Below are positions 10,988 to 21,286 of a DNA stretch of 64,000 nt, piece by piece. The translations under genes were made by a program, and so were the position numbers. This stretch comes from Leptodontidium sp. MPI-SDFR-AT-0119 (lineage: Eukaryota; Ascomycota; Leotiomycetes; Helotiales; Leptodontidiaceae): positions 1,302,001 through 1,366,000 of the forward strand of contig JAHLEZ010000002.1 of NCBI GenBank assembly GCA_020726505.1, read 5' to 3'. Each line of letters starts with the position of its first letter. The first letter of the stretch is position 1. Below the pieces are notes generated by a model, which saw nothing but the letters and a program-made list of their open reading frames with translations, was not told where the DNA came from and searched no databases.

Positions 10988-13183
10988 ATGATTCTCCGGA
11001 GTCTACATAGAGCTTCATGCTCGAGTGTGCGATCTTTACTTCGGCCGCAGCTATGGAATCAACCCAGTATTGGTCTCAGGGTTTTCACCAGCACGAATCG
11101 ATTCTCCAAGGATGACCAGAAAATTACAATCATTCAGAGCCAGGCTCTTCGACAACCTCGAGCTGCAGACGATTTACCTGGGACGAAGCCAGAGACAGCC
11201 CAGAAGCCTGCTGCGGCAGTACCTGGCCGCAAGGATCCTCTTGCCCTCGATGACAAGACGAACAAGGAGCAGAGAAAGGCGGACTGGGCTATTATGAAGG
11301 AGATGGCAAAATACTTGTGGCCAAAGGACAATCTTGGAACCCGGTTTCGAGTTGGACTTTCTTTGGCTCTGCTCGTTGGAGCCAAGGTGCTGAATGTCCA
11401 AGTACCATTCTACTTCAAGAACATTGTTGACTCCATGAATGTTGACTTTGTAGCTGTCGGAGGTACAGCAGCAACTGTGGCTGGGTCCATGATATTTGCA
11501 TATGGTATGACTAGAATCGGAGCTACGATCTTCCAGGAAGTGCGGAATGCGGTGTTTGCCAGTGTTGCCCAGAAAGCTATTCGGAGGGTCGCTTGCAATG
11601 TGTTTGATCACTTATTGAGGCTGGATCTGAACTTCCATCTCACAAAGCAAACGGGTGGTTTAACAAGAGCAATCGATCGAGGTACCAAGGGTATCAGTTT
11701 CCTTCTCACCTCGATGGTCTTTCACATCCTACCTACGGCATTGGAAATCAGTATGGTCTGTGGTATTCTCACATATCAATACGGCGCCAAATTTGCCGCT
11801 ATTACAGCTCTGACAATGGTTGGCTACACAGCATTTACTATTTGGACAACTGCCTGGCGCACGAAATTCAGAAGAGCCGCGAATGCAGCAGACAATAAAG
11901 GCTCTACTGTTGCAGTCGACTCCTTAATCAATTATGAAGCTGTCAAATACTTCAACAATGAGAAGTTCGAGGTTGGCAGGTATGACCAGGCCTTGAAGGA
12001 GTACGAGAAATCTTCCATCAAAGTTGCAACATCACTCGCATTTCTCAACTCAGGACAAAACTTGATATTCTCAAGTGCATTGACGGCTATGATGTATCTA
12101 GCTGCAGATGGTGTTGCGACTGGAAACTTGACTGTTGGTGACCTGGTCATGGTCAACCAACTTGTTTTCCAACTTTCAGTGCCCCTGAATTTTCTGGGAT
12201 CGGTTTACCGAGAGCTTCGCCAATCCCTCTTGGACATGGAGACACTCTTCAACCTTCAGAAAGTCAATGTCGCTATTAAGGAGCCTCCGAACGCAAAGGC
12301 TCTGCAACTTACCAAGGGAGGCGAGATCACCTTTGAGAATGTGACATTCGGATACCACCCAGACCGTCCTATTCTCAGAAATCTTAGTTTGACCATTCCA
12401 GCTGGGAAGAAGATTGCTATAGTTGGGCCTAGTGGGTGTGGCAAGTCGACAATTCTGCGACTCCTGTTCCGTTTCTATGACATCCAAGAGGGCAGGATCC
12501 TCATTGATGGCCAAGACATCCGGGATGTCAGCTTGGATTCTCTGAGGAAGGCGATTGGAGTTGTGCCACAAGATACACCCCTGTTCAACGACACTATCGA
12601 GCACAACATTAGATATGGTGATCTAAGTGCCTCCCCTGAAAAGGTTCTCGCAGCAGCCCAGCGGGCAAAGATCCACGATATCGTTTCCGCATTTCCAAAT
12701 GGCTACAAGACCATGGTTGGAGAACGGGGTATGATGATATCTGGAGGAGAAAAGCAGCGTCTGGCCGTCTCAAGGTTAATTTTGAAGGATCCCCCGTTGC
12801 TATTCTTTGACGAGGCTACCTCGGCCTTGGATACGCACACTGAGCAGGCTCTGATGCAGAATATCAACAGCATCTTGAAAGACAAGGCAAGGACCAGTGT
12901 GTTCGTTGCTCATCGATTAAGGACCATTTACGACAGCGATAAGATCATTGTCCTCAAGGAAGGTCAAGTAGCAGAGAGTGGTACACATCGTGAGCTCATT
13001 GACACTGGCGGCGTGTACTCAGAGCTCTGGAGTGGTATGTTGCTCCTCCCCTACGAAGGTCGTCAAATTCTAATCTATTGTACAGCCCAAGAAACCTTAT
13101 TTGATGACGAGGGAGAGCAGCGCGAGGTCGAGATCGAGGACGTCGATATTAGCGAAGACCCAAAAGACCGACCAGTCTCTTGA
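10988..13183 (+). CDS. ATM1: Mitochondrial ABC half-transporter Atm1 (ABCB7-like)
   Basis: This exporter of the mitochondrial inner membrane supplies a glutathione-linked sulfur/Fe-S precursor to the cytosolic Fe-S machinery. Two exons, 10988-13034 and 13086-13183, encode 714 residues, the normal Atm1 size. An Arg/Ser-rich presequence precedes a six-helix ABC transmembrane domain (about residues 115-410), including [22 protein letters not shown] and [20 protein letters not shown], all typical of Atm1. The nucleotide-binding domain has Walker [10 protein letters not shown] near residue 480, Q-loop [10 protein letters not shown], signature [13 protein letters not shown] near 585, Walker [13 protein letters not shown] and the H-loop VAHR. 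The last intron (13035-13085) is 51 nt and stop-free, so retention would insert 17 residues without breaking the frame. A terminal Glu/Asp-rich tail follows. Confidence 0.95.
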   Translation: MILRSLHRASCSSVRSLLRPQLWNQPSIGLRVFTSTNRFSKDDQKITIIQSQALRQPRAADDLPGTKPETAQKPAAAVPGRKDPLALDDKTNKEQRKADWAIMKEMAKYLWPKDNLGTRFRVGLSLALLVGAKVLNVQVPFYFKNIVDSMNVDFVAVGGTAATVAGSMIFAYGMTRIGATIFQEVRNAVFASVAQKAIRRVACNVFDHLLRLDLNFHLTKQTGGLTRAIDRGTKGISFLLTSMVFHILPTALEISMVCGILTYQYGAKFAAITALTMVGYTAFTIWTTAWRTKFRRAANAADNKGSTVAVDSLINYEAVKYFNNEKFEVGRYDQALKEYEKSSIKVATSLAFLNSGQNLIFSSALTAMMYLAADGVATGNLTVGDLVMVNQLVFQLSVPLNFLGSVYRELRQSLLDMETLFNLQKVNVAIKEPPNAKALQLTKGGEITFENVTFGYHPDRPILRNLSLTIPAGKKIAIVGPSGCGKSTILRLLFRFYDIQEGRILIDGQDIRDVSLDSLRKAIGVVPQDTPLFNDTIEHNIRYGDLSASPEKVLAAAQRAKIHDIVSAFPNGYKTMVGERGMMISGGEKQRLAVSRLILKDPPLLFFDEATSALDTHTEQALMQNINSILKDKARTSVFVAHRLRTIYDSDKIIVLKEGQVAESGTHRELIDTGGVYSELWSGMLLLPYEGRQILIYCTAQETLFDDEGEQREVEIEDVDISEDPKDRPVS

Positions 13184-13984
13184 GCAGTCAGACGCAACAT
13201 GAGTGTCTCTACGCGGGAAATTTCCCCCTTCAATCGATACCCGGAATCTCGAGTCGTAATACCTGACACGATGGATATGCAGCAATGCAGAAAAATAGAA
13301 TACCGTAGTTGATGTCCATAGAGATAAAAGCCGCCACTCACTGGCATGGGTGCAGAGATGAATCCGTAACCTCTTACTTGCATATGTAGCCTCTGTGTGT
13401 CAGCGCGGCTTTGAACAATATGCGTGAGTAGAATAATACTCGCCCACCTTCCCAAAGCAGTTGTATGAGAACAGCCTTCACGCCTAACGGTTCAAGAGGA
13501 GGAAAGGGGAGGCGAGATGACTCGGTTACGCTATTTACACAAGCTGTGCAACTTTGACATATATTCCTGCAGTTGCCGAACTCCCAATGGCTGTTCAAGA
13601 ATGCTTGATCCGCCTGAATTGTTGTGATCGCATGCGCGGTAACTGCTTGCATGCTGATGTGTTCGCCTCGCTGGGACACAAGAACCTGTTCTTGATGTGC
13701 ATTTCAACTTCTGGGCACGGGCAAGAGTAGGATACCAAACCAATCATTCGATGGCGAGCATATCATATGCCTAAGTAGTGTAAAAATAGGCGATGCTGTC
13801 AAATTGTTGGCTGCGAGCTTCATCAGTCTTCGCAGGGAGTTGCAAAGAAGCGAAAATACCTTTATCCAAAGTCATCTGGCAGAAAAGAGCCTCCTTGCAA
13901 AGTTGAAGATATTCCTTTTTGAAATTATATTGACATAAATTTTGAACTTGAGGATGTGGATCACAGCTGCCGGTGGGAGTCTCC
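13184..13984. other. Intergenic, boundary of the conserved block
   Basis: This is the 3' flank of ATM1. Short frames on the minus strand (for example 13374-13679) have no recognisable domain. To the right the sequence changes from intact genes to gene relics. Confidence 0.5.
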
Positions 13985-15669
13985 TCGAGGTGCTTTTGTC
14001 GATATCAGAACAGCTTGGAGAATGTTTACTCTGACTGCGAGCATTGGCGTGTCAATCTCAAACTCTCTGTATATTCCCTATATTTGACACTGCTGATATC
14101 TTCTTTAGTCTCCAGATAATATGATCTACAATAATGGCCAATGGGACAGTACGTTTCTCTGATATCGGGGTTCGAGAGTATACATACACATGCTAACGAC
14201 TTCATCCAGCCTTTTCTTTTGACACTAGGCTTCTCAGAATATGCAACTACAATAGTCTGGGGTATTGCGCCGATTTGTGGTACTTTCATTCAGCCATACT
14301 TTGGGATGATCAGTGATCAGTCCGAAAATGTCTCTGACCGCCATAAGCCTCTGATGCTTGGAGGAGCCATAGCAATTAGTGTCTCCCTGTTGCGATTTGT
14401 GTCATCCGAGAGTATCAACAATGCTTGCTTGGGTCCGCTCTCGGTACACGTATATACTCATACTGCTCAAATTGTTGTGAAGGCCGCTGCGGTTCTGTGG
14501 TTTTGCTTGCTGGAAATTTCCATTCAGCTACTTCAGCAAGTCTGGCGTTTATCATCGAAAGCTGCGCTCCAGATGAACAAATTCTAGCACATGCTTGGGC
14601 GAGTCGCGTTTCAGGGGCAGGAAGTGTCACGGGATATCTGTTGGCATCTGTGTCTTTGCCTCTAGTATGGCCTTACGGAGGGATGCCCCAGTTGCCAACC
14701 TTGTGTTTCGTGGTTTGCATTCTGCTGTTAGGCACAGTCCTCCTCAGCTGTCCAGAAGAGTCACTTCACAGCGGACCACCACTTTTGGGCCCTAGAACAA
14801 GCTTTTCTGCGCATCTAACAAACCTTCTGCATTCCATTAAGAGGATCCCCAAACCGATATAGAAGATATGTTACATCCAATGTTTTGCATGATGGGTTGG
14901 TTCCCATTCCTCATGTATTACACTACGTGAGCCAATTCCAAGGCTTCGAGGAGGCGTGCTAATCATGACTTCACAGTTATATCTCTGGAACATGTGAGCA
15001 ATATAGTTAGGCACTTCCCCATCAATATTCCTGCAGATTTTGCACAGATCGACGATCCATACCGACTGTTTAAGTTGATGAACGTACTGAGAATACCGCC
15101 TTGGCCGAGGGGCTACGGATAGGCTCACTTACCGACCTGTTTCTTGCGTATTTTGCATTCACTGCAAACTGTGCCCTTCCCACAATAGTCGCAACTTTTG
15201 GACTTGCTAGCAAGCCAGACAAATATTTTCCCAGATCCCGATACAACAACTCAACCGCAATCTCCGACGTCGCCTTGGTGTACGTCTGGATGTTTACACA
15301 CGCATACTTTGCCATTGCTATGTTCCTGACATTCCTCGTCACATCTCAAACCGGCAGCATGGTATTGGCTGCATCTGCAGGAATCCCTTGGGCAATGACA
15401 CTTTGAGTACCCTACAGCCTGATCGGTGTCATCTTAAGCAAACGGCACCAGGGCCTTCAGGATGGACCCGAGACTGGAGCCGTCATGGGATTGCACATGC
15501 TGCTATATCAGCACCGCAAATATGATCGACCTTGATCAGCAGTATTGTGTTTGCGGTTTTTGGTGGTGTTGGCGTTGGTGTGGTTTGGAATTTACAGATT
15601 GGGGGATGTTGGGCGGTGGTAGCGGCGATGTTTTTATGGAAGCTGATCAATTCTTGGGAGAGTCTGTGA
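13985..15669 (+). pseudogene. Decayed GPH-type sugar (sucrose/alpha-glucoside) transporter
   Basis: Broken frames can be read in order as a glycoside-pentoside-hexuronide (SUC/SUT-like) transporter. They start with a stretch around WRMFTLTASIG at about 14010-14050. LQII-stop-S (TGA for Trp) follows, then PFLLTLGFSEYATTIVWGI, TFIQPYFGMISDQSENV and RHKPLMLGGA. Further on are SLAFIIESCAPDEQ-like and WASRVSGAGSVTGYLLAS segments, then a MGWFPFLMYYTT piece entered after a one-base loss (TGGATG read as TGATG near 14892). The next block ends GIPWAMTL-stop-VPYSLIGV (TGA near 15403). After another shift come AAISAPQI-stop and ISSIVFAVFGGVGVGVV, finishing at 15669. At least three frameshifts and three stops exclude a functional product. 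The family assignment rests on these motifs; the substrate is inferred from the family only. Confidence 0.75.
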
Positions 15670-16439
15670 GCCAAGGTGTGGTGATAAGTTTTCTCTCGTA
15701 TGAATTTTACTATATACAGAATGATGACATGGTAGAAGGGTAATTCTACATCTTCAAGATTTTGTTTGCCAAGCTTCGTCAAGTGTCAATGATTTCGAGA
15801 TCTAACCGGCGGAAGACTTCCCGGGCTTAGAAACCCACTACGTGTAACTTGAACCACGAGCTGGTCGTGTGTGGACACTGTACAGAAAGTATGTAAGTGC
15901 AGCTGTCCCAAGTCTCTGAATTTCGGACCCATCGGTATTCTATTTCTAACATTATTCAGCATCACAGAACTGTCGGCTCATGATCACTATTTTGAAATTT
16001 TCGAAGCAAGGTCACACGAATCATAAATGTGAAAGCAACTTTTAAAGGTGCAGTTTTGATTTGAAGAGATGAAGTAACAACCCAAATAGCCTGCTCAAAG
16101 CCTCTGAATTTCCAAAAGAGTCTAGGAAACCTAACGGGCAGAAACCAGACCAAGACTACCTGGCTTTTAACGAAAGTAGATTCCCCATTCCATTCAAAAC
16201 CAGCTAGCATCTGCAATCCCCCAAAAATTCAACCTTCTGCTTCTGATCCTGGCGAAGATTCATACTTGATCTCTGGATTGTTGTTTAGTCAGGAGCACAT
16301 AAAGTCTTCGGATGTCAACCTTCTAGGGGGCTTACGTATGGAACTCTTAATCCGTAATCTAGTAGAGCTCTGGCCCGGCCTCAGCCTCGGGGGATCGCTT
16401 GGAACCGCTACCTCTCTTTCGTTCATCAGTGATGCACTA
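15670..16439. other. Intergenic within the decayed cluster
   Basis: This AT-rich sequence has no coding signal on either strand beyond short chance frames. Confidence 0.45.
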
Positions 16440-16646
16440 TTAGAGTGGCTCTGGCTCTGGCCCTGGCTCTGGCCCTGGCTCTACCATGGGAGATCGTTTC
16501 TCAACCGACTCGGGGGCTCGTCGATGGCCTCTCTTCTGGCCCACCGTGATGCAGTAAGGAATTGGCTCTGGGTCGGGTGCTGCAATGCGTATGGCGGAAG
16601 CGACAGCAAACCAAGTGGCGAGAACGACGATCTGGCGGAATTGCAT
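16440..16646 (-). CDS. Small secreted peptide precursor with Lys-Arg processing sites
   Basis: This intact 68-codon frame starts MQFRQIVVLATWFAVASA, a clear signal peptide. The remainder holds IPYCITVGQKR (residues 29-39), then GHRRAPESVEKR ending at residue 51, then a Pro/Glu/Gly tail built from PGPE repeats. KR at 38-39 and 50-51 are Kex2-type sites, and HRR adds another dibasic site. The YC-x3-GQ pattern recalls ascomycete alpha-pheromone cores (WC..xGQ.C), although the second Cys is missing. A Tyr-containing core before KR, next to UstYa and tyrosinase relics, also recalls a dikaritin RiPP precursor. There is only one core copy. A longer in-frame start at 16721 lacks a secretory N-terminus. 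The opposite strand has an open frame over the repeat that I treat as its shadow. Confidence 0.55.
   Translation of the reverse strand: MQFRQIVVLATWFAVASAIRIAAPDPEPIPYCITVGQKRGHRRAPESVEKRSPMVEPGPEPGPEPEPL
16441..16482. repeat. CTCTGGCCCTGG short tandem repeat
   Basis: An imperfect repeat of a GGCTCTGGCCCT-like 12-nt unit encodes the PGPEPGPEPEP tail of the minus-strand peptide. Confidence 0.7.
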
Positions 16647-17364
16647 GATGGCGGTTTGCTTGAGAGTTGTAGTTTGGAAGAATTGACTTTGTAGGATGTG
16701 TTGTTGGATGACGTCTAACATAAATTGGATTTTGACAGGTACTTAACCTTTGCTGTGTGAATGACTTCCGGGCATTTGGACTTACATTGTAGAGACCACG
16801 GCGACACTGTACTATTTCCCATGCAAAAGTCTCCAAGAGAGCTTAGTGGGTATCAATATGGCAAGACGAGACGAGGTGCATTTCTGCTTCTGCAAATCTC
16901 ACCCATCCTTCTTCATCGAGCAGTGCGAGCCCAAGACCAAAGATTCGTACGGAGTCCAGGATATCACTGCTGGCAGCTGAACTTGCTGGGATCAATGACT
17001 GCTGCCTAATTTTGGACGACAAAGACGAGATTACCTACAGTCTTACATTTAGTCAGATAGCATGAATAATGTAACTCCCCAAAATGGTACCGAGGGGCGA
17101 GCCTCTGCAGGATGGAGGAATGACAGTACGAGGCGAGGGGAAAATGAACTACCTACCCAATGCAGAGATTTACGAGCGGATAAGCTAGTAGTACAGCAAC
17201 TCAAGATTCAATAATCGAATAACCTACGCGATCCAGCTCCTCAGAATTCAACGCCACCCACTTGCGAACAGCAGACTACCAAATGTGTTTTGGAGCATCT
17301 CATCAACTAACTTCTGCTTCTCAATCTTCCGATTTGGCAGCTATCGTTCAATCTATGATCTACA
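16647..17364. other. Intergenic between peptide and UstYa relic
   Basis: This is shared upstream DNA of the peptide gene (minus) and the UstYa-like relic (plus). No supported coding frame was found. Confidence 0.45.
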
Positions 17365-18370
17365 ATGGATTCTAAACAACAACAAAGCCAAGGATTGCAG
17401 ACCTCAATCGACGAAGAGAGTAGGACTGACAACTCAGTATACCAAAACGACAGTGGGGTTTATGAGCAGGACTTATGAGCAGGACATCAACACCTCGAGG
17501 CGACGAAAGATTGCTTGAAATTCTCCCCTGGGCACTACATCTCATGATTTTCTTGGGCTACATTGTTTTCTATATTTTCACTCGAGATCCGGATGCATCA
17601 CGGAAAAGCGATCCACCAAGTACTTGTTTATTCCTATCCTCGCTTGAGCGTCACTGACTCCGTTCGGCTTTCTACGATGGTCTCATAATCAAAGATCATT
17701 TCCACAAAACGAGTCTAACTTCACCTTTTCAAGGTCTTCCAAACAAGGCCTCTGAGGAGGTATGGCATCACACGTTGAGTGGTAAGACATCGATTATCAA
17801 GCGACTTTTAAACGTACACTTGCTGATACTCGAGTTCAAGTTGGAATTGTCAGCCTCATTGAAGAGGAGAATTCTCGTCTACCTTTCAAAACAGCCCCCA
17901 AGATTTTGAAGTAAAATGAGTATGTTGTGGAGCTGAATATTTTCCATCGGCTTCATTGCCTGGTATGAAAAATTCCAAACTCTCAGGACTCACGACTGAC
18001 TCTCTACTAGCATGGCCTCCGAAAACAGTTGTACAATCCTCGTCATCTGAAATGGGAGAATGATGAGCCTGTCACCTTTTTGGAATTCCATATGAGTAAG
18101 AAAACATCGATACAGACCCTTCTTGAGCACACCGTAACTGATCCCTCAGCAGACCACTGCATAGAACATCTCAGAGAGACTCTGATGTGTAATGCGGACA
18201 TCACCCCTCAAAGGTGTGACTCGGATGAAGCAAGCAGTAATTATATGCTAGACCGTCATCAGCAATTTCCCAATTGCAAGAACTGGGCGGACATCTGGAG
18301 ATGGGCTGAAGATTGGAACACAACGGGGGCTACCCCGACTAGTATCGGAGAACCTGAAAAGCCAGTGTAG
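17365..18370 (+). pseudogene. Decayed UstYa/DUF3328-type oxidase
   Basis: UstYa-family proteins are type II membrane oxidases that cyclise or modify fungal peptides and act through paired HxxHC-type motifs. The relic starts MDSKQQQSQG. After a frame change it shows a membrane segment (PWALHLMIFLGYIVFYIF) at about 17518-17580. FQGLPNKASEEVWHHTLS follows, then an intron with donor GTAAGA, then VGIVSLIEEENSRLPF. The family core NEYVVELNIFHRLHCL follows; its HRLHC motif is joined across a GTATGA...CTAG intron to HGLRKQLYNP. After a further intron come HCIEHLRETLMCNADITP, the second Cys/His motif, and a normal C-terminal part to the TAG at 18370. The stop TAA at 17912-17914 lies just before NEYVVEL, and the N-terminal half needs at least one frameshift, so it cannot be functional. 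The splice sites remain good, suggesting recent decay. Confidence 0.75.
17461..17486 (+). repeat. 13-bp tandem duplication inside the UstYa relic
   Basis: TATGAGCAGGACT is followed directly by TATGAGCAGGACA. A 13-bp duplication changes frame by one and lies exactly where the N-terminal frame of the relic is lost. Removing one copy does not by itself restore the membrane-segment frame. Confidence 0.8.
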
Positions 18371-19045
18371 TAAGCAGATGCGGGGGTTGCGGAAAAGAAG
18401 GGAATAAGATATAATTAGCTGTCCCAAATGGAGATTTTATGGCTAGATTAGAAAATTATAATGGAATAGTGACATATCTTGGAATCTTTAAAGCACGTTG
18501 TGGTCGGAAGCCATCCTGCCATAAATTTGAGCCAGATTTTGACAGCTCATCAATTCTGCTGGTATACAGACCGACAAACCTCTACAACTCTCAGTATCAG
18601 GCATGCTCTCTCACTCACAGAGATCCTCTGTCAATTAGATTTGCCATAGGTCTCTTCCCCTCTGCCCCTATACATCGCGTAAACAGACCTACAATTTAAG
18701 CGAGCCAACAACACCTGCAGCTTGTCAACTGATCGAGCGATTTTTTTGAGGCGAGTCGCGTTGCCCGCCTGTACCTCTATCACTGTGGTGGCAACAGGGA
18801 TGTTTTACAGATCGCCTCGAGATGCTCATCCTCGTCACGACTTGCCTGGTCTACACTGCTGCCGAAGTTCATAGTTTCGAATTGTTATGGGAACAGGGAA
18901 CTGCAGCTTTGTTAGAAACGTCGGCTGAACTCACTTACATGGAAATCTCGGCTTCCTGATGCCCCTCCTTGACTTCACGGTAAACTCGATGAGCAACATT
19001 GAATTTTATCTTCTATTCCGTATCATTAAATAACCGCACTGGAAA
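18371..19045. other. Intergenic between two UstYa-like relics
   Basis: An 86-codon plus-strand frame at 18439-18699 has no domain or signal and is not supported. Otherwise nothing was seen. Confidence 0.45.
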
Positions 19046-19767
19046 ATGGCCGCCCAATTCGACAACATCAAGACTTCGATGACTCGATTGCAAGCCAAGG
19101 CACACCAACTGCTTTATCTATGGAAAACGAGAAGCTATGAGGAGTTATCCCAAGAAAGAGCGGAGGGAAAATTCGGCGAGGAGACACAGAGCTTGCCGCC
19201 AGAGGTCGGACCATCGACTCAATCCCGCACCATAAGATACATCGCTGCTTCAGGGACTTTTCTCCTGGCGCTCATAGCCATACCAATATCTCTCATCCGA
19301 CATCGATCAAATCCTCAGTGGCAGTCTTGCGGCGACAACCTAGAAACGGCTCGTCAACGCGGTTGCTCCTTCGATTTGATCACTTTCGCTTGGCAAATGC
19401 CCAATTGTCATGATGCTCCTCTAGTCGACGAGTTTGCCGACTGGGAGCACTGGACATTCTGGACAAACGAGCACGGCAAAGGAATAGGGAGCTTTGGCTT
19501 CCTTGGAAGTACCATGTGGTACACTGTACATTTGTTTGGAGGTAGATGTACAGGGCATATGAGACCGGTTGGATCGACGAGCACTCCAAGAGTTATCACC
19601 ACACGACCCATTGTCAGAAGTTGCTCCTGATGGACTGTAATTATGAGGGCAGATTTTGTATCCTCCCAAACGATATGGTTATTTCAGCGGCTGACCTAAC
19701 CTATCTTGCTTGCGAGAGAGTCAACAGAGGCACGCAGAAAACTTGGGATGGATTTGCACGTAGTTGA
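19046..19767 (+). pseudogene. UstYa-like membrane protein with paired His-Cys motifs, broken (copy 1)
   Basis: The frame starts MAAQFDNIKTSMTRLQ and has a membrane segment YIAASGTFLLALIAIPISL near residues 67-85. A family region follows: CGDNLETARQRGCSFDLITF, AWQMPNCHDAPLVDEFADWE and HWTFWTNEHGKG. The frame then shifts near 19490-19500 into LPWKYHVVHCTFVWR, hits a TAG at 19543-19545, and continues MYRAYETGWIDEHSKSYHHT plus HC and QKLLL. The His-Cys pair YHxxHC and HTTHC is the type found in UstYa-related proteins, although this protein differs from the neighbouring DUF3328 relic. I know this architecture as a widespread fungal family often near secondary-metabolite genes, with no proven reaction. 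One frameshift and one stop show that it is disabled. Confidence 0.65.
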
Positions 19768-20187
19768 AATGAATAGAAAAGTTGATACTAGAGGGATTGT
19801 CATGCAATGCATTTTCAGTACGACTGGCTTGTATCCCGCCCACTTTATTCGTGAAGTACATCTCTGGCTCAGTGCAGAGTTTCCGCTTCGAAAAATGTGT
19901 CCAAAATTTGTAAAATAGTCTCTGTGCTATAGAAAATGAAGTTGATTTGTAGGGAATGAGTTAATCTTTTGCTGTCCCAGTAGGGCTCAATGAAGTCCCT
20001 AGTTCGTGTAGACCCCACAGAGTCACTCTATAATAATTCCAAAAGACCTCCAAGACAATTGAATAATCGCTTTGAAGCCAGTATATTCATGATACTTTGG
20101 TACATTGCACGCCAAATTGCCTGCAAACAAAGGAGCATCGTGTGAAACTTCTCCAGCTCCTCCACTCTGATACCTCAGTAGCCATAT
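19768..20187. other. Intergenic, convergent relics
   Basis: This is AT-rich sequence between the 3' ends of UstYa-like copy 1 (plus) and the tyrosinase relic (minus). No coding signal. Confidence 0.45.
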
Positions 20188-21282
20188 CTAATAGTGATAG
20201 CAGAGAATTCCCGCTTCTGTGTTCATGAGATCTCTGGCAGTAACTGCAGGTGCGAAATCTCCCATAGAAATGAGATCATCCAGCGATGCCACATCAGTTA
20301 GGAAATTGTTCGCTAGGCCAAGGTACTGGGTTTGGCGAGATGTATGTGTTTGTTGCCAGCGCCACCAAAGCCGATCCAACTGGGAATGATGAAGATAGAA
20401 TAGAGGATCTTTAAAATGGGTCGTTAAATGATGAGTATGATACCGGTTGTTGTCTACAGACCACAAGGAGCATTGTTGAACATGATGTCACCTCCAATTG
20501 CGACTTGAACAGCATTGTGTACTCCGTGCTCCATCATCATGAAGAATAATTTGTAGTCAGGCTAGTTGTGAAACTCTTCGAGGACCCCACCACTAAAGTA
20601 TCGTCCCATTTCGTTCATAGGTTTTACATCTTGGAAACCACGAGAGAGACAATAAGGCGGTGCACTTTGCGTCCACCAATGGACAATCATGCCTGCCCAT
20701 GGCCCCTCAACCACACACCCATCTCCGCCAACTATGGCTTCCTTGCTTGGAGCGCTGTTCAAGTTGCCACCATACCCAAAACCTGGAGAGTTCTGGAAGA
20801 CGGGGGATTGAGACAGGTATTTCCAGTCAAGACTCCAGTCCCAGTACCTGCTCCAAAGATGATGTGGCTCAGTTCGCCCTAGGAGCTATCTCATGGTGGT
20901 GAAAACTCACGGTACCGATCCTTTGTATCCGCACTCACTCCTGAGACTTGACTCATAGAGTGAACAAAGTATCTGTGCCAGGTGAGGAAAACAGCAGTTT
21001 CATGTGCTATGAAGTTTGGGTCAATTGAGCTTTCACCTGGGCTGACAGATCATTTCCACATACCGTAATCTCCAACAACATCATGGAAGAACGGAAAATC
21101 CTCATATAGAGCAATTCAAGGTGCAGCTTTGATGGTGTGTTTCGGAGACATAGAGCGGCGTTGATGTAATCGTGTTGTTTGTCTTTGCTCAAGCTACTCC
21201 ACTCCTGACGCATCATTGGATTTTGACACCAAGATAATGCTGCAAATATAGATACATGACTGTTTGTCTGGAGATATCCCAC
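20188..21282 (-). pseudogene. Decayed tyrosinase (UstQ-like)
   Basis: This minus-strand relic is of a binuclear type-3 copper tyrosinase, the class that hydroxylates or oxidises Tyr residues in dikaritin peptides. In order it shows CQNPMMRQEWSSLSKDKQ, then YINAALCL, then FPFFHDVVGDY. Next are the CuA-side HETAVFLTWHRYFVH, ECGYKGSVP joined by splicing to YWDWSLDWKYLS, and SPVFQNSPGFGYGGN. These are followed by GGDGCVVEGPW, CLSRGFQDVKP, MEHGVHNAVQVAIGGDIMF and the CuB signature DPLFYLHHSQLDRLWWRWQQ. Damage seen includes a frameshift before FPFFHD (about 21115), a second between WHRYFVH and ECGYKG (about 20960), and an in-frame TAG at 20562-20564 where Trp is expected. Introns with good consensus still separate the pieces. 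The start lies against the divergent transcription-factor relic. Confidence 0.75.
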
Positions 21283-21286
21283 GCTC

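Noticed and set aside
13374..13743. Minus-strand frames between ATM1 and the transporter relic
   Set aside because: No domain, no signal, two competing frames over the same DNA.
16266..16694. 142-codon plus-strand Leu/Trp-rich frame
   Set aside because: Reads the complementary strand of the PGPE repeat; lacks a coherent N-terminus, whereas the minus strand has a signal peptide and processing sites.
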